Shown in pieces: positions 1 through 8,767 of a stretch of 64,000 nucleotides of DNA. The stretch is from contig NZ_VOAK01000024.1 of the NCBI RefSeq assembly GCF_007859075.1, forward strand, positions 62,001-126,000, read 5' to 3'. The translations under genes and the position numbers were made by a program. How positions within the stretch are numbered: position 1 is the first letter of the stretch; every line of letters starts with the position of its first letter. Source of the DNA: Gemmobacter aquaticus. Its GTDB lineage: Bacteria > Pseudomonadota > Alphaproteobacteria > Rhodobacterales > Rhodobacteraceae. The notes under the pieces are model-generated. The model did no database searches. It was not told the origin of the DNA and saw nothing but the letters and a program-made list of their open reading frames with translations.

Positions 1-188
1 GCGCCAAAGCTGCCCAGCAGATCGCCCGCCGGATCGGAGTGGAACAGGCGCAGATCCTCGCCCGCGCGCACCTCGCACAGGGTAAAGGTCACGCCTTCGA
101 ATTCCGTTTCGGCACAGGGGGCGGCAGCAACGGGGGACGCCAGCAAAAGCAGCGCCGCCAGCGCCTTAAGTATCAGCTTCGTCTTCAT
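1..188 (-). CDS. Phosphodiester glycosidase (DUF2233/NAGPA) family protein, N-terminal part only
   Basis: The gene runs off the left edge, so only the first 62 codons are visible. They encode a signal peptide (hydrophobic core [12 protein letters not shown]-like) and then a mature start with [16 protein letters not shown], followed by a DLRLF segment. This start resembles bacterial DUF2233 proteins, related to the phosphodiester alpha-GlcNAcase domain, which are exported glycosidases of uncertain substrate. The ATG lies inside the 3' end of rbfA, a 23-base overlap on the same strand, so the two are probably translated from one message. Family assignment rests on a short N-terminal stretch and is moderate. 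Confidence 0.6.
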   Translation of the reverse strand, partial: MKTKLILKALAALLLLASPVAAAPCAETEFEGVTFTLCEVRAGEDLRLFHSDPAGDLLGSFG

Positions 189-591
189 CTTCGCGCCGCG
201 CCACGTCGCGCTGCACCCGCTCGTCCGAAAAGAGCCTGCGGGTTTCATCAAGCTGATCGAAGGTGCCGTCGGGCCGAAAGCGCAGATCGGGCGTGTACTT
301 CAGCGTCAGCGCCCCACCGATACGGTGGCGCAGCTCTGCCTTGTTGCGCGCAAGCGCCGCGATCGCATCCTCGACCGGCACCGATCCCATCAGCGGCATC
401 ACATAGGCAGTGGCCACCTTGAGATCGGGCGAGCAGCGCACCTCACCCACGGTGATCGACATGCGGTTCAGCTCGGGGTCGTGAATCTCGGCCCGGTTCA
501 AAACGTCAGACAGGGTGCGCCGGATCAGTTCGCCGACGCGAAGCTGGCGCTGCGATGGGCCATCGCCCGAAGAGAAGCGGTTTTTCGACAT
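166..591 (-). CDS. rbfA: 30S ribosome-binding factor A
   Basis: RbfA binds the 30S subunit near helix 1 of 16S rRNA and helps late small-subunit maturation. The 141-residue product has the typical RbfA layout: an N-terminal [12 protein letters not shown] segment, the motif [14 protein letters not shown] near residues 38-51, and a single KH-like domain ending near residue 115. An acidic tail (REDEDEADT) follows. Length fits the family. It points left and is divergent from dapB across about 97 bases, which must hold both promoters. The gene after it is a DUF2233-type glycosidase that overlaps its end. Confidence 0.95.
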   Translation of the reverse strand: MSKNRFSSGDGPSQRQLRVGELIRRTLSDVLNRAEIHDPELNRMSITVGEVRCSPDLKVATAYVMPLMGSVPVEDAIAALARNKAELRHRIGGALTLKYTPDLRFRPDGTFDQLDETRRLFSDERVQRDVARREDEDEADT

Positions 592-688
592 GGCACGTAT
601 CTATGCCTTTTGCCCCTCCCCCGCAACGGCAGGCTTTTCGTGCGCGCCCACCCGCGCTAAAGGCGAGGTAGCAGCAAGGAGACGGATC

Positions 689-1498
689 ATGGGCAACCTG
701 CCGGGCATTGTCATCACGGGCGCATCAGGGCGGATGGGGCAGATGCTTCTGCGTACCGTCCTTGCCAGTGACAAATGCCGCCTCGCAGGTGCGGTGGAAC
801 GCACAGGCAACCCGTGGGTCGGGCGCGACGTGGGCGAGATGCTGGGCGGCCAGCACGTCGGCGTGACGGTGACGGATGACGCGCTGGAGGCTTTTGCCAA
901 GGCGCAGGCCGTGATCGATTTCACGGCCCCTGCAGCCACGGTCGAGTTTGCGGCCCTGGCCGCACAGGCGCGCGCCGTTCACGTCATCGGCACAACGGGG
1001 CTGGAGGCCGAGCATCTGGCGAAGATCGCCGCCGCCGCCCGCCACGCGGTGATCGTCCGGGCGGGAAACATGAGCCTCGGCGTCAATCTTCTGGTCAAAC
1101 TGACGCAGAAAGTGGCCGAGGCTTTGGACGCCGACTGGGATGTCGAAATTGTCGAGGCCCATCACAACAAGAAGATCGACGCGCCATCAGGCACCGCGCT
1201 GATGCTGGGTGAGGCCGCGGCCGAGGGGCGTGGCGTCTCGTTGGCACAAATGCGCGAGTCGGGGCGCGACGGCATAACGGGTGCCCGCGCCCATGGGGCC
1301 ATCGGCTTTTCCGCGATTCGTGGCGGTGACATCGTGGGCGAGCATGATGTGATCTTTGCTGGCGCTGGCGAGCGGGTGATCCTGCGCCATGTCGCGACCG
1401 ACCGGGGCATCTTTGCACGTGGCGCACTGCGCGCGGCGATCTGGGGGCAGAACAAGTCACCCGGCGAATATGACATGATCGACGTTCTGGGCCTTTGA
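689..1498 (+). CDS. dapB: 4-hydroxy-tetrahydrodipicolinate reductase
   Basis: DapB catalyses the NAD(P)H-dependent reduction step of the diaminopimelate/lysine pathway in the cytoplasm. The protein has 269 residues, normal for the family. The nucleotide-binding GASGRMG loop is at residues 11-17. The substrate motif with paired His (158-159), the Lys pair (161-162) and PSGTA (166-170) is intact. The ATG at 689 was chosen because AAGGAG lies 7 bases upstream and it gives the family's usual N-terminus; the open frame extends further upstream without homologous sequence. It stands alone, followed by a small secreted protein gene after 63 bases. Confidence 0.97.
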   Translation: MGNLPGIVITGASGRMGQMLLRTVLASDKCRLAGAVERTGNPWVGRDVGEMLGGQHVGVTVTDDALEAFAKAQAVIDFTAPAATVEFAALAAQARAVHVIGTTGLEAEHLAKIAAAARHAVIVRAGNMSLGVNLLVKLTQKVAEALDADWDVEIVEAHHNKKIDAPSGTALMLGEAAAEGRGVSLAQMRESGRDGITGARAHGAIGFSAIRGGDIVGEHDVIFAGAGERVILRHVATDRGIFARGALRAAIWGQNKSPGEYDMIDVLGL

Positions 1499-1561
1499 CC
1501 AACTGATCCGCCCGGCCCTGTCTTGCGTAACATTCGCACAACGGGTTTTCGGGGGGATCAG

Positions 1562-1915
1562 ATGTTCCGCATTGCTGCCTGTCTTGCGCTGATGGCCACC
1601 ACGGCTGCAGCCGAACCTTTCGATCAGGTCAAGGACAAAGCCCGGTTTCTGGACCTTGTGCAGGGCCGCGCCCTGCATATGGGTGCCTTCCGCATCGCAC
1701 TTGAAGTCTTGCCGGACGGTGAGATCAAGGGCGAGGCCTTGGGCTGGCCCGTCACCGGTCGCTGGGTCTGGCAAGAGGGGTACTTCTGCCGCGAGCTTGA
1801 CTGGAGCGGCAAGCCCATTCCCTGGAACTGCCAACTGGTCGAGGCGCGCGGCGATTCCATGCGCTTTACCGTCGATCAGGGGGCTGGCAGGTCAGCGCTT
1901 TTTCGCCTGCGCTAG
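1562..1915 (+). CDS. Small secreted protein of unknown function
   Basis: I do not recognise a named family. The 117-residue product starts with a signal peptide (MFRIAACLALMATTAAA) and continues with a compact domain rich in Trp and Gly, including GWPVTGRWVWQEGYFCREL and two Cys (the second in WNCQLVE) that could form a disulphide in the periplasm. The ATG at 1562 is preferred over an upstream in-frame start at 1523 because it begins at the signal peptide and a GGGG-containing stretch precedes it. It lies downstream of dapB in the same direction and ends 3 bases before the convergent SDHAF4 gene. Confidence 0.7.
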   Translation: MFRIAACLALMATTAAAEPFDQVKDKARFLDLVQGRALHMGAFRIALEVLPDGEIKGEALGWPVTGRWVWQEGYFCRELDWSGKPIPWNCQLVEARGDSMRFTVDQGAGRSALFRLR

Positions 1916-1918
1916 CGA

Positions 1919-2095
1919 TCAGAAATCGATCGCGATGCCTTTCTTTTCCCAATCACCGTAGCGAACGGGCTCAGGCCCTTCGCGCCCGCCAAGTTCGGTC
2001 GGCAGCTCCGCAGTCTGTGCAGCCTTGCGGCGCTCTTCGGCCTCGGCCAGTGCGCGCAGGGCCTCGGGCGGCAGCTCAGGTTTCTCGTCAGACAT
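1919..2095 (-). CDS. Succinate dehydrogenase assembly factor 4-type protein (DUF1674)
   Basis: The protein has 58 residues and ends in the diagnostic DUF1674/SDHAF4 signature GPEPVRYGDWEKKGIAIDF. In mitochondria SDHAF4 binds the flavinated SdhA subunit and aids succinate dehydrogenase assembly; bacterial homologues are thought to act the same way. The N-terminal half is Ala/Glu-rich and probably disordered. The ATG at 2095 gives a family-length protein, while the longer open frame upstream has no similarity to it. It is monocistronic and lies divergent to rsmB and convergent to the small secreted protein gene. Confidence 0.9.
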   Translation of the reverse strand: MSDEKPELPPEALRALAEAEERRKAAQTAELPTELGGREGPEPVRYGDWEKKGIAIDF

Positions 2096-2165
2096 GGTCA
2101 GTTCCTTGCAGCGATGCCTGCCATGATATACGGCCCACAAGGTATCGGGACAAGGTTGGACGGAA

Positions 2166-3404
2166 ATGGCGGGAACAGCACGGAAGGCTGCGGTGCGTTT
2201 GCTGGGCGAGGTGCTGGACGGGCGGCAACTGCTGTCGCAGACCGACGGCATGCTGTCAGGGCTGGCACCTGCCGATCGCGCCCGCGCGCAGCGCCTTTGC
2301 GCCCAAACCCTGCGCCATCTGGAGCAAGCCGACCGCGTGCTCAAGCCTCTGCTTCGCAAGGCTCCGCCGCCAGAGGTGCTCAATGTCCTGCGCCTGTCGG
2401 TCGTCGAGCTTGCGATGGGTGAGGCCGCGCATGGCGTGGTGAACGAGGCCGTGGGCATGGTCCGCGCCGACCGCCATCATGCGGCGCTGTCAGGTCTGGT
2501 CAATGCTGTGCTGCGCAAGGTTGCAGCACTTCCCGCCCCCTTCGCCAAGCTTCCGCCCCAGCGTCTACCCTACTGGCTGCGCAAGCCACTGGTCGACACT
2601 TACGGGCGCGAGGTGGTTTCTGCGATAGAGTCCGTTCAGGCGCAGCCCGCCCCGATTGACCTTACCATACGCGCAGGTCGCCCGGTGCCTGAAGGAGCCG
2701 ATCTCTTGCCCAGTGGCAGCCTTCGCCTGCCCGCCGGGACGCAGGTTTCGGCACTTGAAGGCTTCGCCGAAGGCAACTGGTGGGTGCAGGACGCCGCCGC
2801 CGCCATGGCCGTCGCGCTGCTCGATCCACGTCCGGGCGAGCGGGTGCTCGATCTTTGCGCGGCACCGGGCGGAAAGACGCTGCAGCTGGCCGCCGCAGGC
2901 GCAAGCGTTCTGGCGCTTGATGTCAACGAGCGGCGTCTTGAGCGTCTGCACGAAAACCTTGCGCGTACCAGGCTGACGGCCGAGATCGTTGTCGCCGACG
3001 CCCTGCACTGGTCACCGCCTGAGGCGTTTGACGCGATTCTGCTCGATGCGCCTTGCTCGGCCACGGGTACGATCCGGCGCCATCCCGACCTGCCCTATGT
3101 CAAGGATGGAACCGAACTGGCAGAGCTGACCGCGCTGCAGGCGGCCTTGCTCGACCGTGCGCTTGGCTGGCTGAAGCCCGGCGGGCGGCTGATCTATTGC
3201 ACCTGCTCGCTCTTGCCCGAAGAAGGCGAGGCACAGCTGGCGGCGGCGCTTGCCCGCCACCCCGGCCTGCGCGTCGAGCGCCCCGCGATGGAGTGGCTAG
3301 AGCCCGGCTGGATCACCGAAGACGGCGGTCTGCGCCTGCGTCCCGATCACTGGGCCGGGCGTGGCGGCATGGACGGCTTCTTCATGGCGCGGCTGTCGCG
3401 CTGA
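2166..3404 (+). CDS. rsmB: 16S rRNA (cytosine-5) methyltransferase, RsmB type
   Basis: The 412-residue protein joins an N-terminal NusB-like RNA-binding domain (about residues 5-130) to a C-terminal Rossmann methyltransferase. The AdoMet loop LCAAPGGKT is at 230-238. The two catalytic cysteines of the RsmB/NOP2 family are in DAPCSATG (Cys 297) and YCTCSLLPEEGE (Cys 347). By family it methylates C967 of 16S rRNA (E. coli numbering). Its 3' end overlaps the convergent phosphatase gene by 23 bases. Gene order rsmB, heparinase-like, purH suggests one conserved block interrupted only by the phosphatase on the other strand. Confidence 0.95.
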   Translation: MAGTARKAAVRLLGEVLDGRQLLSQTDGMLSGLAPADRARAQRLCAQTLRHLEQADRVLKPLLRKAPPPEVLNVLRLSVVELAMGEAAHGVVNEAVGMVRADRHHAALSGLVNAVLRKVAALPAPFAKLPPQRLPYWLRKPLVDTYGREVVSAIESVQAQPAPIDLTIRAGRPVPEGADLLPSGSLRLPAGTQVSALEGFAEGNWWVQDAAAAMAVALLDPRPGERVLDLCAAPGGKTLQLAAAGASVLALDVNERRLERLHENLARTRLTAEIVVADALHWSPPEAFDAILLDAPCSATGTIRRHPDLPYVKDGTELAELTALQAALLDRALGWLKPGGRLIYCTCSLLPEEGEAQLAAALARHPGLRVERPAMEWLEPGWITEDGGLRLRPDHWAGRGGMDGFFMARLSR

Positions 3405-4044
3405 TCCCCGCCACCAGCCCGGGCAGATCGGCGAAGTCGGCAAAGGCCGCCTGATGCGTCAGCGCCTCGACAGGGGTCTTGCGATAACCTTCGGTGAACA
3501 GAAGGAAGGGCACCCGCGCGGCCTGCGCGGTCTCTGCGTCCACCTCGCTGTCGCCGACAAAGATCATCGGCCCGCCGCCCAGCAAATCCAGCGCGTGAAG
3601 CAGCGGCGCAGGATCGGGTTTCTTGACCGGAAGGCTGTCGCCCCCCACGACCGCAGCAAAGCAGCCCAACCTGAAATGCCCAAGCACGGCCCGCGTGGGT
3701 CCAATCGGTTTGTTCGTGCAGACCCCAAGGCGCGCGCCCGTTCGCGCCAGATCATCAAGCGCGGTCAGCACACCAGGATAGAGCGCGGTCAAGCCATGCG
3801 ACTGTTCGTAGATCTCAAGAAACCGCGCCAGCAGATCGTCAAATGCCGCACCGGTACCCGGCAGGCCACGCGACTGCGCAAGGCGCGAGATCAGGTTCGG
3901 TGCGCCCCGGCCGACAAAGCCCTGCACCTCTGCGCGACTAAAGCTCTGCCCAAGCGGCGCAAACGCACGATTCGCGCTGGCGTGGATATCGGGCGCGCTG
4001 TCGATCAGCGTGCCATCGAGGTCAAAGATCACGGCGGGTTTCAT
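3382..4044 (-). CDS. gph: Phosphoglycolate phosphatase (HAD superfamily)
   Basis: The enzyme dephosphorylates 2-phosphoglycolate formed by Rubisco oxygenation or DNA repair. The 220-residue protein shows all HAD motifs: FDLDGT with Asp8 and Asp10, the Thr in VCTNKP (Thr110), the Lys of VKKPDP (141-142) and GDSEVD (164-169). The cap domain is of the C1 helical type. The start at 4044 has a perfect AGGAGG six bases upstream. Other HAD phosphatases with the same architecture cannot be excluded from sequence alone, but the overall pattern is that of Gph. Confidence 0.88.
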   Translation of the reverse strand: MKPAVIFDLDGTLIDSAPDIHASANRAFAPLGQSFSRAEVQGFVGRGAPNLISRLAQSRGLPGTGAAFDDLLARFLEIYEQSHGLTALYPGVLTALDDLARTGARLGVCTNKPIGPTRAVLGHFRLGCFAAVVGGDSLPVKKPDPAPLLHALDLLGGGPMIFVGDSEVDAETAQAARVPFLLFTEGYRKTPVEALTHQAAFADFADLPGLVAGISATAAP

Positions 4045-4201
4045 GTGGCCTCCTGTTGAGGCGACCCTGCCGCGAAGTCCCGCCAGCGTCCAGACCGGAT
4101 CGGTCTGTACACCGGCTTTTGCGGTGACAGGCTCCGGCGCTGCGGCTATGGTACACGTCCAAGGCGACCCGGAACGGGCAGACAGGCAATCGGCGGAACT
4201 C

Positions 4202-5932
4202 ATGGCAGGCATGGCGCACGGCGCATGGTGGGCAGAGGCTTGGGTGCAGGCGATGAACCGTCGCGCCGCACGTCGTGCCGCACGTCTGGCCCCGGCCACC
4301 GGATTCGTCTCGCAGCCTGAACCGCGCACGATTGGCCTTTATGGGCGCGGAAAACAGCTCGTCGCCGGAAACTTCCTCTTCGCGGGCCACCTGGTCGAAG
4401 CGCCGGGCACCCTGATCTGGGATGTCCCGACCCCGTCCCCCGCCTTCGAGGCCGAATTGCAGGGATTCGCATGGCTGGATGATCTCGCGGCCGTCGGTGA
4501 TGCCACAGCACGCCGGCGCGCGCAGGAATGGACCTTTGGCTGGATCGAGCGTTTTGGCCGAGGCCATGGTGCCGGCTGGACCCCGGATCTGACCGGACGA
4601 CGATTGATCCGCTGGATCAACCACGCCGTTCTGCTGCTGGCCGGAAAGGACCGCGAACAGTCGCTGGTCTACTACCGGGCGCTATCCCAGCAGACGGTGT
4701 TTCTGGTTGACCGCTGGCAAGCCGCTGCCCCCGGACTGCCCCGGTTCGAGGCGCTGACCGGCCTCATCTACGCGGGCCTTGCGCTTGTGGGAATGGAGGG
4801 GCAGGTCGACCCCGCTGCGGCGGCACTTGCCCGCGAGTGTGCGCGCGAGGTTGACAGCGAAGGTGGTATCCCGACCCGCAACCCCGAAGAATTGCTGGAA
4901 GTGTTCACTCTGCTCACATGGGCCGCGCAGGCGCTGACTGATGCGGGCCATGTGGTCCCCACTGCCCATCTGGCGGCGATCGAGCGGATTGCGCCCACCC
5001 TCCGCTGCCTGCGCCATGCCGATGGCGGGCTTGCGCGGTTTCATGGTGGCGGGCGCGGGCTGGAGGGCAGGCTCGATCACGCGCTGGCCAGCGCAGGTGG
5101 CAAGGCCATAACCCGGCACGGGGTTGCGATGGGGTTTGCGCGGCTCGCCGGCGGCCGGACCACAGTGATCGTGGACGCCGCCGCCCCGCCAGAGGGGATG
5201 GCAGGCGCCTCGGCCCATGCCTCGACCCTTGCATTCGAGCTGACCTCGGGGCGGCGACCGATGGTCGTGGGCTGCGGCTCGGGCGCGCCCTTTGGCGCCG
5301 ACTGGCACCGCGCCAGCCGCGCGACCCAAAGCCACTCGACGCTGAGCATCGACGGCATTTCTTCGTCGCGCTTTGCCGGTGACGGGCGCGAAGTCCTGAC
5401 CGACCGCGCCACGATCACCACCCTGCAGCAAAGCGACACCGCCGAAGGCCATCAGATCCTCGCCGGGCATGACGGCTGGCGGAGCACACATGGGCTGGTG
5501 CATCTGCGCGACCTGTCGCTGTCGCCCGACGGACGCCATCTGGCCGGGGTGGATATGCTGGTGGCGGAAGGCTCTGCGGACCGCGCGCGCCTTGCCGCCC
5601 TGCGAAAGCGCACTGGCGACCCTGGCTTTTCGATCCGCTTCCACCTGCATCCCGATGCCGATGCCGCGCTGGACATGGGCGGCGCCGCAGTCTCGATCGC
5701 GCTACGCTCGGGTGAGTTGTGGGTGTTCCGGCATGATGGTCAGGCAAGGCTCTCGCTGGAGCCCTCGGTCTACCTGGAAAAGGGCAGATTGCTGCCGCGT
5801 GCGACAAAACAGATCCTTCTCACCGCACATTTGCAGGAATTGGAGGCCCGTATCGGCTGGACCTTGGCGAAGGCTCAGGATACTCCGCTGGCCATCCGCG
5901 ACCTTGACCGGCCTGAAACCGACCGGGGTTAG
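4202..5932 (+). CDS. Heparinase II/III family protein
   Basis: This 576-residue protein has the heparinase II/III layout: an N-terminal alpha/alpha toroid half (about 1-300, with RRLIRWINHAVLLL and many amphipathic helices) and a C-terminal beta-sandwich half (HASTLAFELTSGRRPMVVGCG, then THDGWRSTHG-like segments). No signal peptide is evident. Members act as polysaccharide lyases, but homologues located beside purH in Rhodobacteraceae are uncharacterised, so the substrate is unknown. The start is uncertain: ATGs at 4148, 4202, 4211 and 4253 are all possible and none has a strong ribosome site. purH follows after 31 bases. Confidence 0.8.
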   Translation: MAGMAHGAWWAEAWVQAMNRRAARRAARLAPATGFVSQPEPRTIGLYGRGKQLVAGNFLFAGHLVEAPGTLIWDVPTPSPAFEAELQGFAWLDDLAAVGDATARRRAQEWTFGWIERFGRGHGAGWTPDLTGRRLIRWINHAVLLLAGKDREQSLVYYRALSQQTVFLVDRWQAAAPGLPRFEALTGLIYAGLALVGMEGQVDPAAAALARECAREVDSEGGIPTRNPEELLEVFTLLTWAAQALTDAGHVVPTAHLAAIERIAPTLRCLRHADGGLARFHGGGRGLEGRLDHALASAGGKAITRHGVAMGFARLAGGRTTVIVDAAAPPEGMAGASAHASTLAFELTSGRRPMVVGCGSGAPFGADWHRASRATQSHSTLSIDGISSSRFAGDGREVLTDRATITTLQQSDTAEGHQILAGHDGWRSTHGLVHLRDLSLSPDGRHLAGVDMLVAEGSADRARLAALRKRTGDPGFSIRFHLHPDADAALDMGGAAVSIALRSGELWVFRHDGQARLSLEPSVYLEKGRLLPRATKQILLTAHLQELEARIGWTLAKAQDTPLAIRDLDRPETDRG

Positions 5933-5963
5933 CCGCCGTTCCGCCCCTGATCAGGAGTGATCC

Positions 5964-7577
5964 ATGCACACCGCCGCCCCTTCTGCCCCCGTGAACCTCG
6001 TCCATGTCGGGCGCGCGCTGATTTCGGTTTCTGACAAGACAGGCCTTCTCGACCTTGCCCGAGCCCTTTATGCGCAGGGGATCGAGCTGATCTCGACCGG
6101 CGGCACCGCCGCCACGCTGCGGACCGCGGGCCTGAAGGTGCGTGACGTCTCCGAGGTGACGGGGTTTCCCGAGATGATGGACGGCCGCGTCAAGACGCTG
6201 AACCCGATGGTGCATGGCGGGCTGCTGGCCCTGCGCGATGATGCCGAGCATCTGGCCGCCATGGCCGCCCATGGGATCGAGCCGATCGACCTGCTGGTCG
6301 TGAACCTCTATCCGTTCGAACAGACCGTGGCGCGCGGCGCCTCTTACGCCGACTGCATCGAAAACATCGACATCGGCGGCCCCGCGATGATCCGGGCGGC
6401 GGCCAAGAACCACAAGTTCGTCAACGTCGTGACCGACCCGCAGGATTATGAGCAGCTTCTGACCGAGCTGAAGGCCAATGGCGGTGCGACCACCTATGCC
6501 TTCCGGCAGAAACTGGCGCTGACCGCCTATAGCCGGACCGCGGCCTATGACGCGGCCGTCTCGGCCTGGATGGCAGGCGCGCTGAAGGTTGAGGCTCCGC
6601 GTCGCCGGGCCTTTGCGGGCCAGCTGGCCCAAACCCTGCGCTACGGCGAAAACCCGCATCAGAAGGCCGCCTTCTACACTGACGGCACGCAACGCCCCGG
6701 CGTCGCCACAGCCCAGCAGTGGCAGGGGAAAGAGCTGTCCTACAACAACATCAACGACACTGACGCCGCGTTCGAACTGGTGGCCGAATTCAACCCCGAA
6801 CAGGGACCGGCCTGCGCGATCATCAAACATGCCAACCCCTGCGGCGTCGCCCGTGGCGCCACCATGGCCGAGGCCTATGCCCGCGCCTTTGACTGCGACC
6901 GCACATCGGCCTTTGGCGGGATCATCGCACTGAACCAGCCGCTGGATGAGGCGACCGCACGCGAAATCACCGGGATCTTCACCGAGGTGGTTATCGCCCC
7001 CGGCGCTTCGGCCGAGGCCCGCGCGATCTTTGCCGCCAAGAAGAACCTGCGCCTTCTGACCACCGACCGTCTGCCCGACCCCAAGGCAAAGGGGCTGGCC
7101 TGGAAACAGGTTGCGGGCGGGTTCCTGGTGCAAGACCGCGACAACGGTGCGCTGGCGCTTGACGATCTGAAGGTTGTGACCAAGCGCGCGCCGACCGATG
7201 CCGAACTGCGCGACCTGCTGTTTGCCTGGACCGTGGCCAAGCATGTGAAGTCGAACGCCATCATCTATGTGAAGGACGGGGCGACCGTCGGCGTCGGCGC
7301 AGGCCAGATGAGCCGCGTGGACAGCACCCGAATCGCCGCACGCAAGAGCCTCGACATGGCCGAGGCGCTTGGCCTTGCCGCCCCGCTGACGAAGGGCTCG
7401 GTCGTGGCGTCTGACGCCTTCTTCCCCTTTGCCGACGGTCTGATCACCGCGGCCGAGGCCGGTGCGACCGCAATCATTCAGCCCGGCGGATCGATGCGCG
7501 ATGACGAGGTGATCGCCGCAGCCGATGAACGTGGCCTTGCCATGGTGTTTACCGGCATGCGCCACTTCCGGCACTGA
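5964..7577 (+). CDS. purH: Bifunctional AICAR formyltransferase / IMP cyclohydrolase
   Basis: PurH performs the last two steps of de novo IMP synthesis. The 537-residue protein is close to the usual 525-530. The N-terminal cyclohydrolase (methylglyoxal-synthase-like) domain contains [11 protein letters not shown] and [10 protein letters not shown]. The C-terminal transformylase domain carries [11 protein letters not shown] and the KHANPCG segment with the catalytic Lys-His. AGGAG upstream of the ATG supports the start. It follows the heparinase-like gene closely, and lspA begins 6 bases after its stop, so the three are probably co-transcribed. Confidence 0.98.
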   Translation: MHTAAPSAPVNLVHVGRALISVSDKTGLLDLARALYAQGIELISTGGTAATLRTAGLKVRDVSEVTGFPEMMDGRVKTLNPMVHGGLLALRDDAEHLAAMAAHGIEPIDLLVVNLYPFEQTVARGASYADCIENIDIGGPAMIRAAAKNHKFVNVVTDPQDYEQLLTELKANGGATTYAFRQKLALTAYSRTAAYDAAVSAWMAGALKVEAPRRRAFAGQLAQTLRYGENPHQKAAFYTDGTQRPGVATAQQWQGKELSYNNINDTDAAFELVAEFNPEQGPACAIIKHANPCGVARGATMAEAYARAFDCDRTSAFGGIIALNQPLDEATAREITGIFTEVVIAPGASAEARAIFAAKKNLRLLTTDRLPDPKAKGLAWKQVAGGFLVQDRDNGALALDDLKVVTKRAPTDAELRDLLFAWTVAKHVKSNAIIYVKDGATVGVGAGQMSRVDSTRIAARKSLDMAEALGLAAPLTKGSVVASDAFFPFADGLITAAEAGATAIIQPGGSMRDDEVIAAADERGLAMVFTGMRHFRH

Positions 7578-7583
7578 CACGCC

Positions 7584-8129
7584 ATGGCCGCGTCCGTGTT
7601 CAAAGGTATGCGCCCCGTGGCCCTGACGGCGGCCGCGATCTTCGTGCTGGACCAGATCACCAAGGTCGCCGTTGTCTTCGGACTGGATCTGAAGAGCCGC
7701 GGCGAGATCGACGTGCTGCCGCCCCTTCTGAACTTCCGCATGGCGTGGAATCAGGGAGTGAACTTCGGCCTATTTGCCAGCGGAACCGAACTGGTCCGCT
7801 GGGGGCTTGTGGTTCTTTCGTTGCTGATCGTCGGATGGGTCTGGGTCTGGGTCGCGCGCGGCAAGCATGGAAAATGGCTGCGCCTTTCGGCCGGGGTTCT
7901 GATCGGTGGCGCGCTTGGCAATGTGGTCGATCGCGTCGCTTATGGCGCGGTGGCCGACTTCCTGAACATGTCCTGCTGCGGATTTGAGAACCCCTACGCG
8001 TTCAATGTGGCCGATATCGCCATCTTCGCGGGCGCCCTGGGCATCGTGCTGTTTGCCGGGCCGCAGGACGGGGCTTCGAAGGACGGGGGCAAGGACAAAC
8101 GTCGCTCATCGCGCCGAAAGACCCCGTGA
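7584..8129 (+). CDS. lspA: Lipoprotein signal peptidase (signal peptidase II)
   Basis: LspA is the inner-membrane aspartyl protease that removes signal peptides from diacylglyceryl-modified prolipoproteins. The 181-residue product has four hydrophobic segments (about 12-32, 70-92, 100-122, 138-160). The catalytic aspartates lie in GNVVDR (Asp116) and FNVADI (Asp144). The conserved N-terminal LDQITK and WNQGVNFG motifs are present. A Lys/Arg-rich C-terminal tail of about 20 residues extends past the usual end. A lipoprotein gene (DUF3035) comes next, a plausible substrate. Confidence 0.96.
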   Translation: MAASVFKGMRPVALTAAAIFVLDQITKVAVVFGLDLKSRGEIDVLPPLLNFRMAWNQGVNFGLFASGTELVRWGLVVLSLLIVGWVWVWVARGKHGKWLRLSAGVLIGGALGNVVDRVAYGAVADFLNMSCCGFENPYAFNVADIAIFAGALGIVLFAGPQDGASKDGGKDKRRSSRRKTP

Positions 8130-8182
8130 CCTCGCCTTGGCTTTGCGCTAAAGACGGGGTGGTCTGGATGGAGAGTGACGGA

Positions 8183-8695
8183 ATGCAGGCAGCAAAAGGC
8201 GGAGTTCTGGCGGCAACGCTGATGCTGGCCCTTTCGGCCTGCGGCGGGTCCGAAGATCCGCAGTTGATGAACCTGCGCTCCCCCTCGGACGGGCCGGACG
8301 AGTTTGCGATTCTGCCGCCCAAACCCTTGCAGATGCCGAAAAGTCTGGCCTCGCTGCCAACGCCGACGCCGGGCGGGACCAATATCACCGACCCCACGCC
8401 CGAGGCTGATGCCATCGTCGCCATGGGCGGTCGCCCGGGTGCCGGCACCAACGATACCGCACTGGTCGCCTATGCCGCCCGTGGTGGTGTCGAATCCGGC
8501 ATCCGCGGGACCCTCGCGGCCGAGGATCTTGAGTATCGCCGCAAGAATGACGGACGGCTGCTGGAGCGCGTGTTCAACGTGAACGTCTATTTCGACGCCT
8601 ACGAGCCGATGTCGCTTGACCAGCACGCCGAGCTTGAGCGCTGGCGCGCCCAAGGCCTGCTCACGCCTTCGGCACCCCCACCCCAATCCGAGTAA
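8183..8695 (+). CDS. DUF3035 family lipoprotein
   Basis: The product is a predicted 170-residue lipoprotein. Its signal peptide ends in the lipobox LSAC, with the lipidated Cys at residue 20. The remainder is Pro-rich (LPPKPLQMPKSL, LPTPTPGGTN) and includes LRSPSDGPDEFAILP, characteristic of alphaproteobacterial DUF3035 proteins. No function is known for the family. The ATG at 8183 is chosen because GGAGAG lies 7 bases upstream and translation then begins directly at the signal peptide; ATGs at 8126 and 8168 are alternatives. It sits between lspA and the M16 peptidase pair in the same direction. Confidence 0.8.
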   Translation: MQAAKGGVLAATLMLALSACGGSEDPQLMNLRSPSDGPDEFAILPPKPLQMPKSLASLPTPTPGGTNITDPTPEADAIVAMGGRPGAGTNDTALVAYAARGGVESGIRGTLAAEDLEYRRKNDGRLLERVFNVNVYFDAYEPMSLDQHAELERWRAQGLLTPSAPPPQSE

Positions 8696-8767
8696 ACTTG
8701 CCGTCAGCCCCGCTTGACCGTCGCCCGCATTCGCGTAGCTATGGCGCAGCACAAACGGAGGCTTCTG

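Noticed and set aside
5820-7580. 586-residue minus-strand frame opposite purH
   Set aside because: It mirrors the third-position GC pattern of purH, shows no family motifs, and purH is certain.
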